Positions 33,934 through 44,853 of a DNA stretch of 64,000 nucleotides are shown here, piece by piece (position 1 is the first letter of the stretch; each line of letters begins with the position of its first letter). Origin of the DNA: Bartonella henselae str. Houston-1 (GTDB taxonomy: Bacteria; Pseudomonadota; Alphaproteobacteria; Rhizobiales; Rhizobiaceae); the NCBI RefSeq assembly GCF_000046705.1, contig NC_005956.1, positions 248,001 through 312,000 of the forward strand. The letters run 5' to 3'. The translations under genes were made by a program, and so were the position numbers. The notes below the pieces were generated by a model. It saw nothing but the letters and a program-made list of their open reading frames with translations. It did no database searches and was not told where the DNA came from.

Positions 33934-34965
33934 CTACCGGTATGCTTCAATAACTTTAAAGCCATGGGCTTTTTCATATATCAATACCGTGCGAAAAAGC
34001 CTCTTTAACAATGTTTCATAAGGCAGGTGGCGGTTAGCAACAAGAAGAAGATTACCACCGGGCTTTAGGTATTTTGCAGCATTGATAATAAAATGCTGTC
34101 CTAATGAGACATCTGTAGTTTGTTGTGTGTGAAACGGTGGGTTTGAAATGATTGTATCATAGAGATTTGTGATTGGTTCATGCACAAGATCATGCCAATA
34201 GAAATGGATTGGAAGAGAAGTTGTTATGTGTTTTAGGTGCTGTTTGGCTGCTTTTAAAGCGTTGTAGTCCGCTTCATAAAGATCAAGAGCAGTGAGTTTT
34301 TCACTTCTTTCAAGTGCAGCGTGAGAAAGGAAGCCCCAACCAGCACCAAAATCAGCAGTTTTTCCAGAAATAGTTTTGCACATATGCGAAGCAAGTACAG
34401 CAGATCCTGGATCAATACGACCGTGCGAGAACATGCCAGAAGTGGTTTGAAATTTGTTTTCAAAAGTGAGCGGTGGTGAACGCAATTGTGCAGTATTTTG
34501 TTTTTCTATTTGTTGTGGAACTTGAATCCAGAAGACAAGACCGTGATTTTTGGAAAATTTATTGGTGATGGGTACAATTTTTTTGACCCATTTCATCATT
34601 GAGTCAGCACCACTCGTTTTATTTCCACCGATAATGATCCATCCACCAGGTTTAACGCGTTCTAGTAAATCAAGAAAACAATTTTGGTTAAAACCACGAT
34701 ATTTGCTTAATTGCAAAAGTGCACCATCATGGGTGCAAGTTTGATTGATTTCAGGAGAACAGCGAAATTGAGCGTTAGCAAATTTTAAAAAATCTGGTCG
34801 CCAAGGCGTTATAATTTCTAAGTTTTTTGTCCATTCTGGAACAGGGATTTCCGTTAAACCAAAACTTAACCAAGATTGGCTTGGATCAGGATAGGGAAGT
34901 GCATACTTTTCAAAAGGTAAAAATAATAACACATGTGGCTCTTTTAGAGAAAAATGCCATTCCAA
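33934..34965 (-). CDS. rsmC: RsmC/RsmD-like rRNA (guanine-N2) methyltransferase
   Basis: A 343-aa class I SAM methyltransferase. The C-terminal half has the SAM loop DFGAGWGFLS and the catalytic NPPF at 275-278, the pattern of m2G methyltransferases; the degenerate N-terminal half is like that of RsmC, which acts on G1207 of 16S rRNA. Sequence alone cannot exclude another small methylation target. The start is uncertain: the frame opens with a TTG (34963-34965) without a Shine-Dalgarno, and that codon lies in the loop of the likely pnp terminator. No early in-frame ATG exists; a GTG at codon 12 is the next option. Confidence 0.8.
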   Translation of the reverse strand: MEWHFSLKEPHVLLFLPFEKYALPYPDPSQSWLSFGLTEIPVPEWTKNLEIITPWRPDFLKFANAQFRCSPEINQTCTHDGALLQLSKYRGFNQNCFLDLLERVKPGGWIIIGGNKTSGADSMMKWVKKIVPITNKFSKNHGLVFWIQVPQQIEKQNTAQLRSPPLTFENKFQTTSGMFSHGRIDPGSAVLASHMCKTISGKTADFGAGWGFLSHAALERSEKLTALDLYEADYNALKAAKQHLKHITTSLPIHFYWHDLVHEPITNLYDTIISNPPFHTQQTTDVSLGQHFIINAAKYLKPGGNLLLVANRHLPYETLLKRLFRTVLIYEKAHGFKVIEAYR

Positions 34966-34980
34966 TTTGGGATGGCATTT
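34948..34980 (-). terminator. Rho-independent terminator of pnp
   Basis: On the minus strand AAATGCCAT pairs with ATGGCATTT (34972-34980 and 34952-34960), extended by inner C-G pairs, and is followed by TTTTTCT. It is about 25 bp after the pnp stop. Its T-run and 3' arm overlap the first codons of the RsmC-like ORF, which therefore needs its own promoter or read-through. Confidence 0.75.
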
Positions 34981-35003
34981 AATTTCATGAAAAAAGGAGA
35001 AGT

Positions 35004-37205
35004 TTACTCTTCTTTTTTCTTACGACGGCGCTTGTTTTCAGATTTATGTGTTTCCTCTGTGTATTTTTCTTGTTCTGCTTTTATCGAATCCTCACCAATA
35101 ATTTCTTTACCGGTCTTTTGGTCGACGATTTTCATTGATAAGCGAACTTTACCACGCTCATCAAAACCCATTAATTTAACCCAAACTTTATCGCCTTCTT
35201 TAACAACATCTGTTGTTTTTGTGACACGTTCTGTTGTAAGTTGAGAGATATGCACAAGCCCATCACGTGAGCCAAAAAAGTTTACAAATGCACCGAATTC
35301 TGCAGTTTTTACAACTGTTCCTTGATAAATAACGCCAACTTCAGGTTCATCAACAATCGAATGAATCCAGCGTTTTGCTGCTTCAATAGTTTTGGCATCG
35401 GCAGAAGCAATTCTAATGGTTCCATCATCTTCGATATTGATTTTTGCTCCAGTTTGTTCAACGATTTCTCGAATAACTTTACCGCCAGTACCGATAACAT
35501 CGCGAATTTTATCAACAGCAATGTTCATAACTTCGATGCGTGGAGAAAATTCACTGAGTTCAGCACGTGCACTGGTTAAAGCTTTGGCCATTTCATTAAG
35601 GATATGGATTCGACCACCTTTGGCTTGTTCAAGCGCGATTTTCATAATCTCTTCGGTAATACCATCAATTTTGATATCCATTTGCAAGGCGGTAATACCA
35701 TTTGCTGTTCCGGCTACTTTAAAATCCATGTCTCCAAGATGATCTTCATCTCCTAAGATATCAGAGAGCACAGCAAAACGTTCACCTTCTTTAATCAAGC
35801 CCATGGCAATACCTGCAACGGGACGTGCCAGAGGAACACCGGCATCCATGAGAGCAAGGGAAGTTCCGCAAACTGTTGCCATGGAAGAAGATCCATTGGA
35901 TTCAGTGATTTCTGAAACAGCACGAATGGTGTAAGGAAAGGATTCCTTACTTGGCAACATAGGATGAATGGCACGCCACGCCAGTTTACCATGCCCGATT
36001 TCGCGGCGACCAGGAGAGCCAAGACGTCCTGTTTCACCCACTGAAAATGGTGGAAAATTATAATGAAGGAGGAATGTTTCCTTATACATACCCGTTAAAG
36101 AATCGATATATTGTTCATCTTCACCGGTTCCTAGTGTTGCAACGACAATTGCTTGTGTTTCTCCACGGGTAAAGAGTGCCGATCCGTGTGTTCGGGGTAA
36201 AATACCAACCTCCGATTGGATGGGACGTACTGTTGAAAGGTCGCGTCCATCAATACGCTTTTTCGTATCAAGAATATTTGAGCGAACAATTTTTGCTTGC
36301 AACTGTTTGAAAACGGTTGCAATTTGATCTACACTAAATTTACAGTCTTCTTCTGTTTCTGGCATAAATTTATTGATGATTTCTGTTTTAAGTGCATCAA
36401 GTGCAGCGTAACGTTCCTGTTTATCGGTAATTGTATAGGCTTTTCGTATATCCTTTTCGGCCATTTCCAGCATAGCTGTTTCGAGATCAGAGAGATCTTC
36501 GGGAACAAAATCGCGTGGATCTTTTGCAGCAACTTCGGCAAGTTTGATAATAGCATCAAGAATAGGTTGAAGACCTTTGTGTCCAAACATAACGGCACCC
36601 AACATGATGTCTTCAGGCAATTCTTGAGCTTCTGATTCAACCATCAATACAGCATTTTCTGTTCCGGCAACAACGAGATCGAGTTTTGATTCGGACATTT
36701 CATCGATATGGGGATTGAGAATATATTGTCCGTTACAATAGCCAACACGAGCTCCGGCAATGGGGCCCATGAAAGGAACACCTGACAGAGTTAATGCAGC
36801 AGAAGATGCAATCATTGCGAGAATATCTGGGTTATTTTCAAGATCATGCTGTATAACAGATACAATGACTTGTGTATCATTTTTATAACCGTCAGCGAAG
36901 AGGGGGCGAATCGGACGATCAATTAAACGTGAAATTAAAGTTTCATTTTCACTTGGTCGGCTTTCACGTTTTAAATAACCACCGGGGATTCTACCAACAG
37001 CATAGGATTTTTCTTGATAATTAACGGTGAGTGGAAAAAAGTCTTGGTCTGGTTTGGGGCTTTTTGCTGATACCACGGTTGCTAAGACAATAGTTTCACC
37101 GTAGGTAGCAATGACTGCGCCATCAGCTTGACGCGCTATTTTCCCTGTCTCAAGGGTTAGTGGCCTGCCTGCCCATTCAATTTCTATCTTGTGTGTTTTG
37201 AACAT
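35004..37205 (-). CDS. pnp: polyribonucleotide nucleotidyltransferase (PNPase)
   Basis: A 733-aa trimeric 3'-5' phosphorolytic exoribonuclease of the RNA degradosome. Two RNase PH domains (about 10-145 and 315-545) are joined by a helical linker. The second holds the catalytic part, with [19 protein letters not shown] sequence (here [16 protein letters not shown]). A KH domain (about 555-615, [12 protein letters not shown]) and an S1 domain (about 622-692) bind RNA. The C-terminus is strongly charged ([11 protein letters not shown]). It lies about 260 bp after rpsO with a terminator in between, so it probably has its own promoter as well. Confidence 0.97.
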   Translation of the reverse strand: MFKTHKIEIEWAGRPLTLETGKIARQADGAVIATYGETIVLATVVSAKSPKPDQDFFPLTVNYQEKSYAVGRIPGGYLKRESRPSENETLISRLIDRPIRPLFADGYKNDTQVIVSVIQHDLENNPDILAMIASSAALTLSGVPFMGPIAGARVGYCNGQYILNPHIDEMSESKLDLVVAGTENAVLMVESEAQELPEDIMLGAVMFGHKGLQPILDAIIKLAEVAAKDPRDFVPEDLSDLETAMLEMAEKDIRKAYTITDKQERYAALDALKTEIINKFMPETEEDCKFSVDQIATVFKQLQAKIVRSNILDTKKRIDGRDLSTVRPIQSEVGILPRTHGSALFTRGETQAIVVATLGTGEDEQYIDSLTGMYKETFLLHYNFPPFSVGETGRLGSPGRREIGHGKLAWRAIHPMLPSKESFPYTIRAVSEITESNGSSSMATVCGTSLALMDAGVPLARPVAGIAMGLIKEGERFAVLSDILGDEDHLGDMDFKVAGTANGITALQMDIKIDGITEEIMKIALEQAKGGRIHILNEMAKALTSARAELSEFSPRIEVMNIAVDKIRDVIGTGGKVIREIVEQTGAKINIEDDGTIRIASADAKTIEAAKRWIHSIVDEPEVGVIYQGTVVKTAEFGAFVNFFGSRDGLVHISQLTTERVTKTTDVVKEGDKVWVKLMGFDERGKVRLSMKIVDQKTGKEIIGEDSIKAEQEKYTEETHKSENKRRRKKKEE

Positions 37206-37218
37206 TTTTTATCCTTAA

Positions 37219-37246
37219 TGACCAGTGTTCACATTTTTAGTGGTCA
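37219..37246 (-). promoter_or_regulatory. hairpin in the pnp leader
   Basis: TGACCA and TGGTCA (37219-37224, 37241-37246) pair on either side of a 16-nt loop, ending about 13 bases before the pnp start. In E. coli, a leader hairpin cut by RNase III mediates PNPase autoregulation. This stem is short, so a similar role is only a possibility. Confidence 0.35.
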
Positions 37247-37420
37247 CATTCTGGTTTTGAGTAGCATATTTTAAAGCTATGGGCAGGATAACAAGACACT
37301 TCTGTCTTTTCGCGAGAAGAGAGGAATAAATCGCAATTTAAAACGCGAAGCAACTAGCAATCCTGCCTCATGATGATTATTCATTAGTTTTTAAAGCTTT
37401 CAACTGAAAGCAGAAAGCCG

Positions 37421-37465
37421 AAAAAAATGGGTGGATTTTTGTAGAAAAACCATTCACCCATTTTT
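37421..37465 (-). terminator. Rho-independent terminator of rpsO
   Basis: Just after the rpsO stop the minus strand reads AAAAATGGGTGAATGG, then a loop, then CCACCCATTTTTTT. The outer stem has about eleven pairs with a run of seven T. It should end most rpsO transcripts before pnp. Confidence 0.8.
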
Positions 37466-37468
37466 GTT

Positions 37469-37738
37469 TTAGCGGCGCAAACCTAACTTCTTGATAAGTG
37501 TCTGATAACGATTTTGGTCAATTCCTTTAAGGTAATCAAGTAAGCGACGGCGTTGAGACACCATTTTCAAAAGACCGCGACGAGAATGGTTATCCTTTTT
37601 GTGAAATTTAAAATGATTAGTCAAGTTAGCAATACGTTCAGAAAGTACAGCGACCTGCACTTCTGGTGATCCTGTATCACCGACTTTATTGGCATATTCT
37701 GCGACAATAGCTTTTTTACGTTCAGCTGTAATCGACAT
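37469..37738 (-). CDS. rpsO: 30S ribosomal protein S15
   Basis: An 89-aa primary 16S rRNA-binding protein that starts assembly of the 30S platform. The conserved segments [26 protein letters not shown] and RRRLLDYL are all present. Length is standard. It precedes pnp as in most proteobacteria, but truB, which normally precedes rpsO, is 2.4 kb away behind an opposite-strand MFS gene. Confidence 0.98.
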   Translation of the reverse strand: MSITAERKKAIVAEYANKVGDTGSPEVQVAVLSERIANLTNHFKFHKKDNHSRRGLLKMVSQRRRLLDYLKGIDQNRYQTLIKKLGLRR

Positions 37739-38060
37739 CGTCTTATCCTTTCAAAAAATGAATAAACAAAAGTCACCCATAGCCGAGATGTCGTTCAGCA
37801 AGGGTCTGTGAGAAAACAAGAAGAGTCAAAGACTTCTTATTTATCGTAACATTTATATAGGAAAGAAGGTCAAAATACTAGTCCTTCAAAGCATTTTGAA
37901 ACTCTTTTTAAATAAAGGCTTTTGTTTTGAAAGATTGATTTTTATACTGTTTTATGAAAAATTTTTAAAGAATTATGCATCCTTTTGAGACAAAGATTCC
38001 TGCTTAACAGAATGTATATTGTAAAAAAAAAGCGATAGAATACCGATTTGGAGGCAAAAG
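37739..38060. other. divergent intergenic region rpsO / MFS gene
   Basis: A 322-bp gap that must contain promoters for rpsO (minus) and the MFS gene (+). The right end has the strong RBS GGAGGC before ATG 38061. No ORF or clear operator was seen. Confidence 0.4.
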
Positions 38061-39689
38061 ATGCAGAGCATTTCAACATTCAAACTTTTTCGTAATTCGG
38101 TATTTCGAAATTTGTGGTCATCCACTCTCATTTCTAATTTAGGGGGGCTCATACAGGCTGTAGGAGCAGGGTGGTTAATGGCATTGATTAGTTCTTCGCA
38201 TTCTATGGTAGGGCTTGTTCAAAGCGCTACAACATTGCCTCTTGTTATGTTTTCTTTGATGGCAGGAGCATTAGCAGACAATTTTAATCGTCGTCAAATT
38301 ATGTTGTACGCACAGATTATGATGATGATTATATCAATGATTTTGGCTATTTTATCCTCTATGAGCTTTCTAACACCTTGGCTTTTATTATGTTTTACAT
38401 TTTTGATTGGGTGTGGAACTGCTTTTTATAATCCCTCTTGGCAAGCAACAATAGGAGACATTGTGAGCAGGGAAAATATTCCTGCTGCTGTGAGTTTAAA
38501 CAGTGTTGGCTTTAATTTAATGCGTAGTGTAGGTCCTGCTATTGGGGGAGCTATCATTGCAACTTTAGGTGTGGCTGCAGCTTTTTTGTTTAATGCAATA
38601 AGTTACATTCCTTTAATTGGTACTTTGTTTTTTTGGAAACCGATCTATGAAAACAACACGTTACCACGAGAAAGACTTTTTGGAGCTGTCTCAGATGGTT
38701 TACGTTATGTTGCAATGTCACCTAATCTTCTCAGTATTATGGTCAGGGCGTTTCTGTTTGGTATTGGAGCGATTTCGATTTTGGCACTTTTGCCAATTGT
38801 TGTGCATAAAATTCTTGGGGGAAGCGCATTTCTTTATGGGACATTACTTGGTTGTTTTGGTCTTGGAGCTATGACAGCTGGTATTATTAATGCATCTGTA
38901 CGAAATTATTTTCGTTTAGAGACAATTATTGCAAGTGCGTTTATTGGTTTTTCTTTTTCCTGCTTTTTTTTAGCAATGAGCCGTTCACTGATTATAAGCC
39001 ATATTGCTTTATTTCCTGCAGGCTTATGTTGGGTGTTAGCGTTATCACTCTTTAATACATCTGTACAACTTTCTACACCTCGTTGGGTTGTTGCACGTGT
39101 TTTAGCACTTTATCAAACAGCTTCTTATGGTGGGATGGCTATTGGAAGCATGATTTGGGGCGTTTTAGCTGATGGTTATTCTCCAACAATTGCTTTAAGT
39201 ATTTGTTCTCTCTTCTTGATTTTTGGAGCACTTGCGGGGATAAAATTTAGAATTCAGGAAATTCCTCGGATAGATCTAGATCCGCTTGATCATTTTAGAG
39301 AACCAGAGCTTTTACTCGATCTAAAAGCAAGGAGTGGTCCAATCATGATTATGATCGATTATCAAATTCATGAAGATGATCTAGAAGAATTTCTCAAAGT
39401 GATGACACGTCGCCGCCATATTCGTTTACGTGATGGTGCTCGCCAATGGGTTCTCTTACGCGATCTTGAAAGGCCCCAATATTGGAGAGAAGCGTATCAT
39501 ATGCCAACATGGGTAGATTATTTGCGCCATAATCACCGCCGCATAAAAGCAGATGCAGAGGTCAATAAACTCTTGCGTCGCTTAAATCGTGCTCCTGACG
39601 GTATAAGAGTACACCGCATGATTGAGCGGCAAACGATACCAAATGTCAGTGAAATGCATTTAAAGTCCTCTGCGGATCAGTTACCTTAA
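38061..39689 (+). CDS. MFS transporter, EntS-like (MFS_3 family)
   Basis: A 542-aa major facilitator with about ten to twelve hydrophobic segments in residues 15-410. The loop between the second and third segments has the MFS signature form GALADNFNRRQIM. The sequence resembles the MFS_3 (EntS-like) exporters, with a soluble C-terminal domain of ~130 residues (about 415-542) rich in Arg, Asp and Glu that is characteristic of this subfamily. It probably exports a small molecule; the substrate is unknown and there is no siderophore gene nearby. ATG 38061 follows GGAGGC. It sits alone between rpsO and truB on the opposite strand. Confidence 0.85.
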   Translation: MQSISTFKLFRNSVFRNLWSSTLISNLGGLIQAVGAGWLMALISSSHSMVGLVQSATTLPLVMFSLMAGALADNFNRRQIMLYAQIMMMIISMILAILSSMSFLTPWLLLCFTFLIGCGTAFYNPSWQATIGDIVSRENIPAAVSLNSVGFNLMRSVGPAIGGAIIATLGVAAAFLFNAISYIPLIGTLFFWKPIYENNTLPRERLFGAVSDGLRYVAMSPNLLSIMVRAFLFGIGAISILALLPIVVHKILGGSAFLYGTLLGCFGLGAMTAGIINASVRNYFRLETIIASAFIGFSFSCFFLAMSRSLIISHIALFPAGLCWVLALSLFNTSVQLSTPRWVVARVLALYQTASYGGMAIGSMIWGVLADGYSPTIALSICSLFLIFGALAGIKFRIQEIPRIDLDPLDHFREPELLLDLKARSGPIMIMIDYQIHEDDLEEFLKVMTRRRHIRLRDGARQWVLLRDLERPQYWREAYHMPTWVDYLRHNHRRIKADAEVNKLLRRLNRAPDGIRVHRMIERQTIPNVSEMHLKSSADQLP

Positions 39690-40157
39690 TGATAAGAGAG
39701 CTAGAACAGTTTTTTGAAACTGTAAAATATGTATGATACTATTTTTATAGATGAATTTGTTGGAATGAACAGAACAGCAGAAGTTTTAGATGTTTTAATG
39801 AACACTTTATGTTGTTGATAATTTGAGGACAGCTTTTTATTGAAAAAACAGTTGGAGAGCTCATCAGCATTGCGATTTTTTTTTAGGCTCAAACCTGAGT
39901 TTTCATTCTACAAAATCTTTTTAACGAGAGAGCATATGGCATATATCCAAATGATCAAAGAGACGATTTAAAACGACAAAGACAAATTCTTGTGCTTTAT
40001 TTTCAAGCTAGAGTCAGAATTATGAGTATATCACAGATTTTAGGCTCTGATATGAATTATCGTGAAAAGGTAAGTTTAAAACAGTGAAAAGAGCTTTCTT
40101 CCCTTTATTAATATGAAAAGTATTTTTCTGTAAGAAATTGCTGTGAGAAAAAGCGGA
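39690..40157. other. intergenic region between MFS gene and truB
   Basis: A 468-bp AT-rich gap between two convergent genes. The longest frame (39701-39892, minus) has no start signal or recognisable sequence. I see no RNA gene and no strong terminator for either flanking gene. Confidence 0.4.
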
Positions 40158-41117
40158 TTAAATTGTGAAAAGACGCTTTGGCTTGAATTGGTTTTTTTCA
40201 AGAGCGCCTATAGCAAGAAGTTGGTCTTGATACAGGACACAAACCTCATCTTCATCAAGAGGTACATCGTGATGATATAGGAGCACTGTATTGCCTTTCA
40301 TAACTTGCTGTGCTTGAGTTTGGCTAAGGGTATAATGAGAGAGACATTCTAGTGCAGAAATCGTTTCAATTAAGAGTTCGTCAAGTTTTATGAAATTTCT
40401 TTCAAAAGGAGCATCCTTTTCATTTTTTGCACTTTTATCTAGTTCAACTGCTTTGAGTTCATCCCATGTGATGAGATCATTTTCACAAAAAGGTGCGACT
40501 GCAATACGTCTTAAATCAGCAATATGCGCATAACAACCAAGATCACGTCCCATATCGCGTGCTAAGGAGCGCACATAGGTTCCTTTTCCACAGGTGATTT
40601 CAAAGATAGAATGATCTTTGGTTATCATTTCTATTAATTTGAAAGTTTCTATTTCCACTTGACGTGGTGGGATTTCAACGACTTCACCTTCACGTGCTAG
40701 ATCATAGGCTCGATTACCGGCAATTTTAATTGCCGAAAATTGTGGGGGTGTTTGCAAAATAACACCTGTATATTGAGGAAGAAGAGCAAGTATCTCTTCT
40801 CGTGTTGGACGTTTAGAAGATGTGTGCGTTATTTCACCCTCTAAATCATCTGTTGAACGCTCTTCTCCCCAAGCGATGTGAAAACGGTAGGTTTTTGTAC
40901 CTTGCATCACGTAGGGAACGGTTTTGGTTGCTTCCCCCAATGCAATTGGCAGGAGACCAGAAGCAAGGGGATCAAGCGTGCCGGCGTGTCCTACTTTTTG
41001 CGCATGAAAGAGGTATTTAATTTGTGAGACAGCTTCTGTTGATCTCATACCTTTTGGTTTATCAAGTATAATCCAACCAGAAACAGGACGGCCTTTTTTT
41101 TTGCTTTGCCGTGCCAT
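40158..41117 (-). CDS. truB: tRNA pseudouridine(55) synthase
   Basis: A 319-aa enzyme making the universal pseudouridine 55 in the tRNA T-loop. The catalytic aspartate is D49 in [12 protein letters not shown]. The N-terminal [15 protein letters not shown] and the [11 protein letters not shown] segment are typical. I chose ATG 41117, which has GGAG about eight bases upstream and starts four bases after the rbfA stop; the longer frame to 41132 would need a TTG and overlap rbfA. Last gene of the nusA-infB operon here. Confidence 0.96.
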   Translation of the reverse strand: MARQSKKKGRPVSGWIILDKPKGMRSTEAVSQIKYLFHAQKVGHAGTLDPLASGLLPIALGEATKTVPYVMQGTKTYRFHIAWGEERSTDDLEGEITHTSSKRPTREEILALLPQYTGVILQTPPQFSAIKIAGNRAYDLAREGEVVEIPPRQVEIETFKLIEMITKDHSIFEITCGKGTYVRSLARDMGRDLGCYAHIADLRRIAVAPFCENDLITWDELKAVELDKSAKNEKDAPFERNFIKLDELLIETISALECLSHYTLSQTQAQQVMKGNTVLLYHHDVPLDEDEVCVLYQDQLLAIGALEKNQFKPKRLFTI

Positions 41118-41121
41118 ATCT

Positions 41122-41529
41122 TTAATCTCCAACTTTATCGTTATGGTGAAGATCGCGTGCTACTTCAGGTGAGCGCAGGAGAGCATCTATTTTTGAAAAA
41201 TTATCAAAACTGTTATCAAGTCGAAAACGCAGTTCAGGCATGTATTTCATTTGTCGCAATGAATGACTTATTTCTCCACGGATAAAACGGCTATGTTTAT
41301 TGAGAGCATTCACAACATCAGCACGAGAAGCGTTATGAACAGTACTGAGTGGAGAAACAAAGCAAATGGCAATTTTTAAATCTGGCGACATGCGCACTTC
41401 AACGACAGAAATCACCATATTTTTCAAGAGATTGTCAAGTAAAATACCTTGCTGCAGTATATGAGCTACCGCATGGCGTACTTGTTCTCCTACTCTTAGT
41501 TGCCGTTGTGATGGCTCTGCATTTTTCAT
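41122..41529 (-). CDS. rbfA: ribosome-binding factor A
   Basis: A 135-aa KH-fold protein needed for 16S rRNA maturation and cold adaptation. Conserved parts are [17 protein letters not shown] at the N-terminus, [14 protein letters not shown] and [20 protein letters not shown] sequence (here [15 protein letters not shown]). It lies between infB and truB, the standard order. Confidence 0.95.
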   Translation of the reverse strand: MKNAEPSQRQLRVGEQVRHAVAHILQQGILLDNLLKNMVISVVEVRMSPDLKIAICFVSPLSTVHNASRADVVNALNKHSRFIRGEISHSLRQMKYMPELRFRLDNSFDNFSKIDALLRSPEVARDLHHNDKVGD

Positions 41530-41657
41530 CGAAGTTTTACCTCGTTAAAATTCCTCTTTTCTCGATCCAATTAAAGCATAAAAAAAAAGAATAGAGGCAT
41601 TGAGCGTAAATCGGATAACTTTTCCCATTTTATAAAGAGTAAAGCCATTGGATTATT

Positions 41658-44195
41658 TTATAATGTGCGATTAATATGTTCGATGTGGAAGGTTTCAATG
41701 ATATCTCCAGTACGTATGTCTTCATAGTTTTCAAATGCTATTCCACATTCTTGACCACTTTGTACTTCATTAACTTCATCCTTAAAGCGTTTGAGTGTTT
41801 TAAGTTTTCCTTCATGAATAACGATGTTATCGCGGATAAGGCGTACACCAGCTCCTCGTTCTATTTTACCTTCTGTAACGAGGCATCCAGCAACTTTTCC
41901 GATTTTTGTAATATTAAAGACTTCCAAAATTTCAGCATTACCAAGGAAAGTTTCACGCTGTTCTGGTGAACGCAATCCTGACATGGCAGCTTTAATATCA
42001 TCAACAAGATCATAGATGATATTATAATAGCGAATTTCGATTCCTTGTGTTTTGGCACAATCACGTGCTTGTTTATTAGCTCTAACATTAAAACCAATCA
42101 CAGCCGAATGAGAAGCTTCAGCAAGAGAAATATCACTTTCAGTGATTCCTCCAGCAGCAGAATGCACAATGCGTGCACGCACTTCTTCATTTCCTAGTTT
42201 TTCTAATGCTGAAGCGATTGCTTCAATTGACCCTTGCACATCTCCTTTAATAATAAGAGGAAATTCTTTAACACCAGTGGTTTGCAATTTGCTCATCATC
42301 TGTTCAAGAGAACCGCGAGAACCAGTTTGGCGAGCAACAGCTTTATCACGTGCTAATCGTTGGCGGTATTCAGCAATTTCGCGTGCTTTTGCTTCATGAG
42401 TGACAACAGCAAAACGGTCACCAGCTTGTGGTGTTCCTTGCATGCCCAAAATCTCGATGGGTGTAGAGGGAACAGCTTCTTTGACATGACGACCATGGTC
42501 GTCAATCAAAGCACGTACACGCCCCCATTCATTGCCAGCAACGATAATATCAGAAGGATGCAATGTTCCTTTTTGAACAAGCACCGTTGCAACAGATCCA
42601 CGTCCTCGATCCAGTTTCGCTTCAATGACAACACCTTCAGCGGTTCGTTGGGGATCAGCCTTCAAATCAAGAATTTCAGCTTGAAGAAGAATAGCTTCGA
42701 GAAGTTTATCGAGATTTTGACCAGTTTTAGCAGAAACTTCAACTTCCAAAGTTTCTCCGCCCATTGTTTCAACAAACACTTCGTGGTGCAGAAGTTCTGT
42801 ACGCACTTTTTGCGCATTTGCAGTTGGTTTATCAATTTTGTTAATGGCAACAATAATGGGTACCCCAGCAGCTTTTGCGTGATTGATTGATTCAATTGTT
42901 TGCGGCATAACACTATCATCAGCGGCAACAACCAGAACAGCGATGTCGGTAACACGAGCTCCACGAGCACGCATAGCTGTGAAGGCAGCGTGTCCAGGTG
43001 TATCAATAAAGGTAATTTTTTGCCCGTTTTTCTCCACTTGGTAAGCACCAATATGCTGTGTAATTCCTCCTGCTTCACCAGAAACGACATTCGCTTTTCG
43101 AATAGCATCAAGAAGAGAAGTTTTTCCATGGTCGACATGGCCCATAATTGTTACAACAGGTGGGCGTAGCTGCATTTTTTGAGGATTATCAGCTATATTA
43201 AAGATACCTTCTTCTACGTCAGATTCTAAAACACGTTTAACAGTGTGGCCGAATTCAACGGCGATGAGCTCGGCAACATCAGCATCAATCACATCGCCAG
43301 GTTTCATCATTTGTCCCTGTTTCATAAGAAACTTAATCACATCAACGGAGCGTTCAGTCATACGTTGTGCAAGTTCTTGAATGGTAATGGTTTCAGGAAG
43401 AATAACTTCGCGAGAAATTTTTTCTTTTGGTTCTTGGTTTTGCGCACGTTTAAATTTTTCCTGCCTGCGGCGCATTGCAGCCATGGAGCGCCCACGTGCA
43501 CTTCCTTCTTCGTCCAATGCACTATTAAGAGTAATCTTTCCACGACGTTTTTCATCGGCTCCTTTTAAAACTTTGGGTGCACGCACTTCTGACTTAGCAA
43601 GGTTAGTGCGTCGGCTATTTCGATCATCCTCTTTGGTTTCATCTGCTTTGCGTTTTTCAATTACAGTTGTATTTTTAGGCGTGATAGGGATATTTATCGG
43701 TTCTATTTGGGATTGAGCAGGGGAAAGAGATGGAGTTTGTGTCTGTAGCGTAGGTTCTTCCTCTTCTTGAGGTGTTTCATCTATTTCAGTTTTTTGAATA
43801 GTTTGCCGCAAACTTTCTTCACGCTCTTTTGCACGTCTTGCTTCTTCTTCGGCTTGTTCACGTATTATTCTTTCTTGAATATGTGCTTCTTCTAACGCAC
43901 GAAGTCTTGCTTCTATTTCAGCTGATGAAAGATTACTTTTAGCCGTAGGTTCATTGGGTTTAGCATCTTCGAATCGTGGTCTAGAGCGTTGGGGAGCCAC
44001 ATGTGGTTTCGTAATTGGCTGTGGTGTTTCAGCTTTTTCATCAGTCCGCGTAATTTTGCGCCGCTTGGTTTCGACGACGACAGCCTTTGTACGGCCATGG
44101 CTAAAATTTTGTTTGACCGTGCTTGTTTCCAGGACGGACCTCTTTAGGGTCAGTGTCCTCTTGACTGTTATTTTGTCGTTATTATTTTCACTCAT
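41658..44195 (-). CDS. infB: translation initiation factor IF-2
   Basis: An 845-aa GTPase that brings initiator tRNA to the 30S subunit. The N-terminal ~260 residues are a charged, repetitive region with a long coiled-coil-like stretch (about 90-135, [16 protein letters not shown]). The IF2N domain follows (about 265-320). The G domain has G1 GHVDHGKT (352-359), DTPGHAAF and NKID. The IF2 C-domains end with [18 protein letters not shown]. Its ATG overlaps the upstream ylxR-like stop by four bases. Confidence 0.97.
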   Translation of the reverse strand: MSENNNDKITVKRTLTLKRSVLETSTVKQNFSHGRTKAVVVETKRRKITRTDEKAETPQPITKPHVAPQRSRPRFEDAKPNEPTAKSNLSSAEIEARLRALEEAHIQERIIREQAEEEARRAKEREESLRQTIQKTEIDETPQEEEEPTLQTQTPSLSPAQSQIEPINIPITPKNTTVIEKRKADETKEDDRNSRRTNLAKSEVRAPKVLKGADEKRRGKITLNSALDEEGSARGRSMAAMRRRQEKFKRAQNQEPKEKISREVILPETITIQELAQRMTERSVDVIKFLMKQGQMMKPGDVIDADVAELIAVEFGHTVKRVLESDVEEGIFNIADNPQKMQLRPPVVTIMGHVDHGKTSLLDAIRKANVVSGEAGGITQHIGAYQVEKNGQKITFIDTPGHAAFTAMRARGARVTDIAVLVVAADDSVMPQTIESINHAKAAGVPIIVAINKIDKPTANAQKVRTELLHHEVFVETMGGETLEVEVSAKTGQNLDKLLEAILLQAEILDLKADPQRTAEGVVIEAKLDRGRGSVATVLVQKGTLHPSDIIVAGNEWGRVRALIDDHGRHVKEAVPSTPIEILGMQGTPQAGDRFAVVTHEAKAREIAEYRQRLARDKAVARQTGSRGSLEQMMSKLQTTGVKEFPLIIKGDVQGSIEAIASALEKLGNEEVRARIVHSAAGGITESDISLAEASHSAVIGFNVRANKQARDCAKTQGIEIRYYNIIYDLVDDIKAAMSGLRSPEQRETFLGNAEILEVFNITKIGKVAGCLVTEGKIERGAGVRLIRDNIVIHEGKLKTLKRFKDEVNEVQSGQECGIAFENYEDIRTGDIIETFHIEHINRTL

Positions 44196-44827
44196 TGTAT
44201 TTCCTTCACGGCTTGTGCCGTCATCTCACCAGGCTTACTGTGCTTGTCATCACGATAGGCAATTAGTTTGTTTATCGTTTTAAGAAATCCTTCTGCGGCT
44301 TTCATGTTCAATAAGGCAGCATGCATTACAGGATTAGCTCCAAAAGCCACACGCATTTCATAACTTGTAAATAAAGATGTAGTTTTTATGTCCTGATTTG
44401 TTTTTTGCTGTATTGTATGGATGGCTTGTGAAATTTTCTGTTTCCCATTTTCTGTAGCTTCTCTAGCATGAAGGACAAAAATCACTTGACCAGAGCGAAT
44501 AGCTGCATCAACTTTGGTTGCCCCCATAACAACGGCGCCTGCTTTTCGCGCTATGGAAAGGCTGCCAAGAGCAGCTTTTAGTAAAAGTGTATCTACAATA
44601 TGGGCAAGATTTGAGGCGACTTCGACATCTGTTTTAAAACTTTTGTTAAAAGCTTTTTTTCTGATTGCTTCTTCAATGGCAGAGCGGCGGGATGATACCC
44701 AGACGCCACGCCCAGGTAAATTTGATTTAAGATCAGGGACAATTTGATTATTGGGACCAATAACAAAACGGATCAGCGCTTTTGCTGAAGCATTTTTTCT
44801 TGTCACAATACAGGTCCGTTCATTCAT
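44192..44827 (-). CDS. YlxR (DUF448) and L7Ae-like RNA-binding protein
   Basis: A 211-aa two-domain protein. Residues 1-80 are the YlxR fold, with [19 protein letters not shown] and [10 protein letters not shown]. Residues 85-180 resemble the L7Ae/L30e RNA-binding fold ([20 protein letters not shown]). Fused versions of these two domains are usual in alphaproteobacteria and sit between nusA and infB, as here. It probably helps transcription termination or ribosome assembly, but its role is not defined. Starts 26 bp after the nusA stop and overlaps infB. Confidence 0.88.
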   Translation of the reverse strand: MNERTCIVTRKNASAKALIRFVIGPNNQIVPDLKSNLPGRGVWVSSRRSAIEEAIRKKAFNKSFKTDVEVASNLAHIVDTLLLKAALGSLSIARKAGAVVMGATKVDAAIRSGQVIFVLHAREATENGKQKISQAIHTIQQKTNQDIKTTSLFTSYEMRVAFGANPVMHAALLNMKAAEGFLKTINKLIAYRDDKHSKPGEMTAQAVKEIQ

Positions 44828-44853
44828 TTAAAATGCATCCACATTGAAATTAT

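Noticed and set aside
42360..42890. 176-codon + strand frame opposite infB
   Set aside because: Antisense to the G domain of IF-2, whose coding is beyond doubt; the frame is cysteine- and phenylalanine-rich, as antisense frames are.
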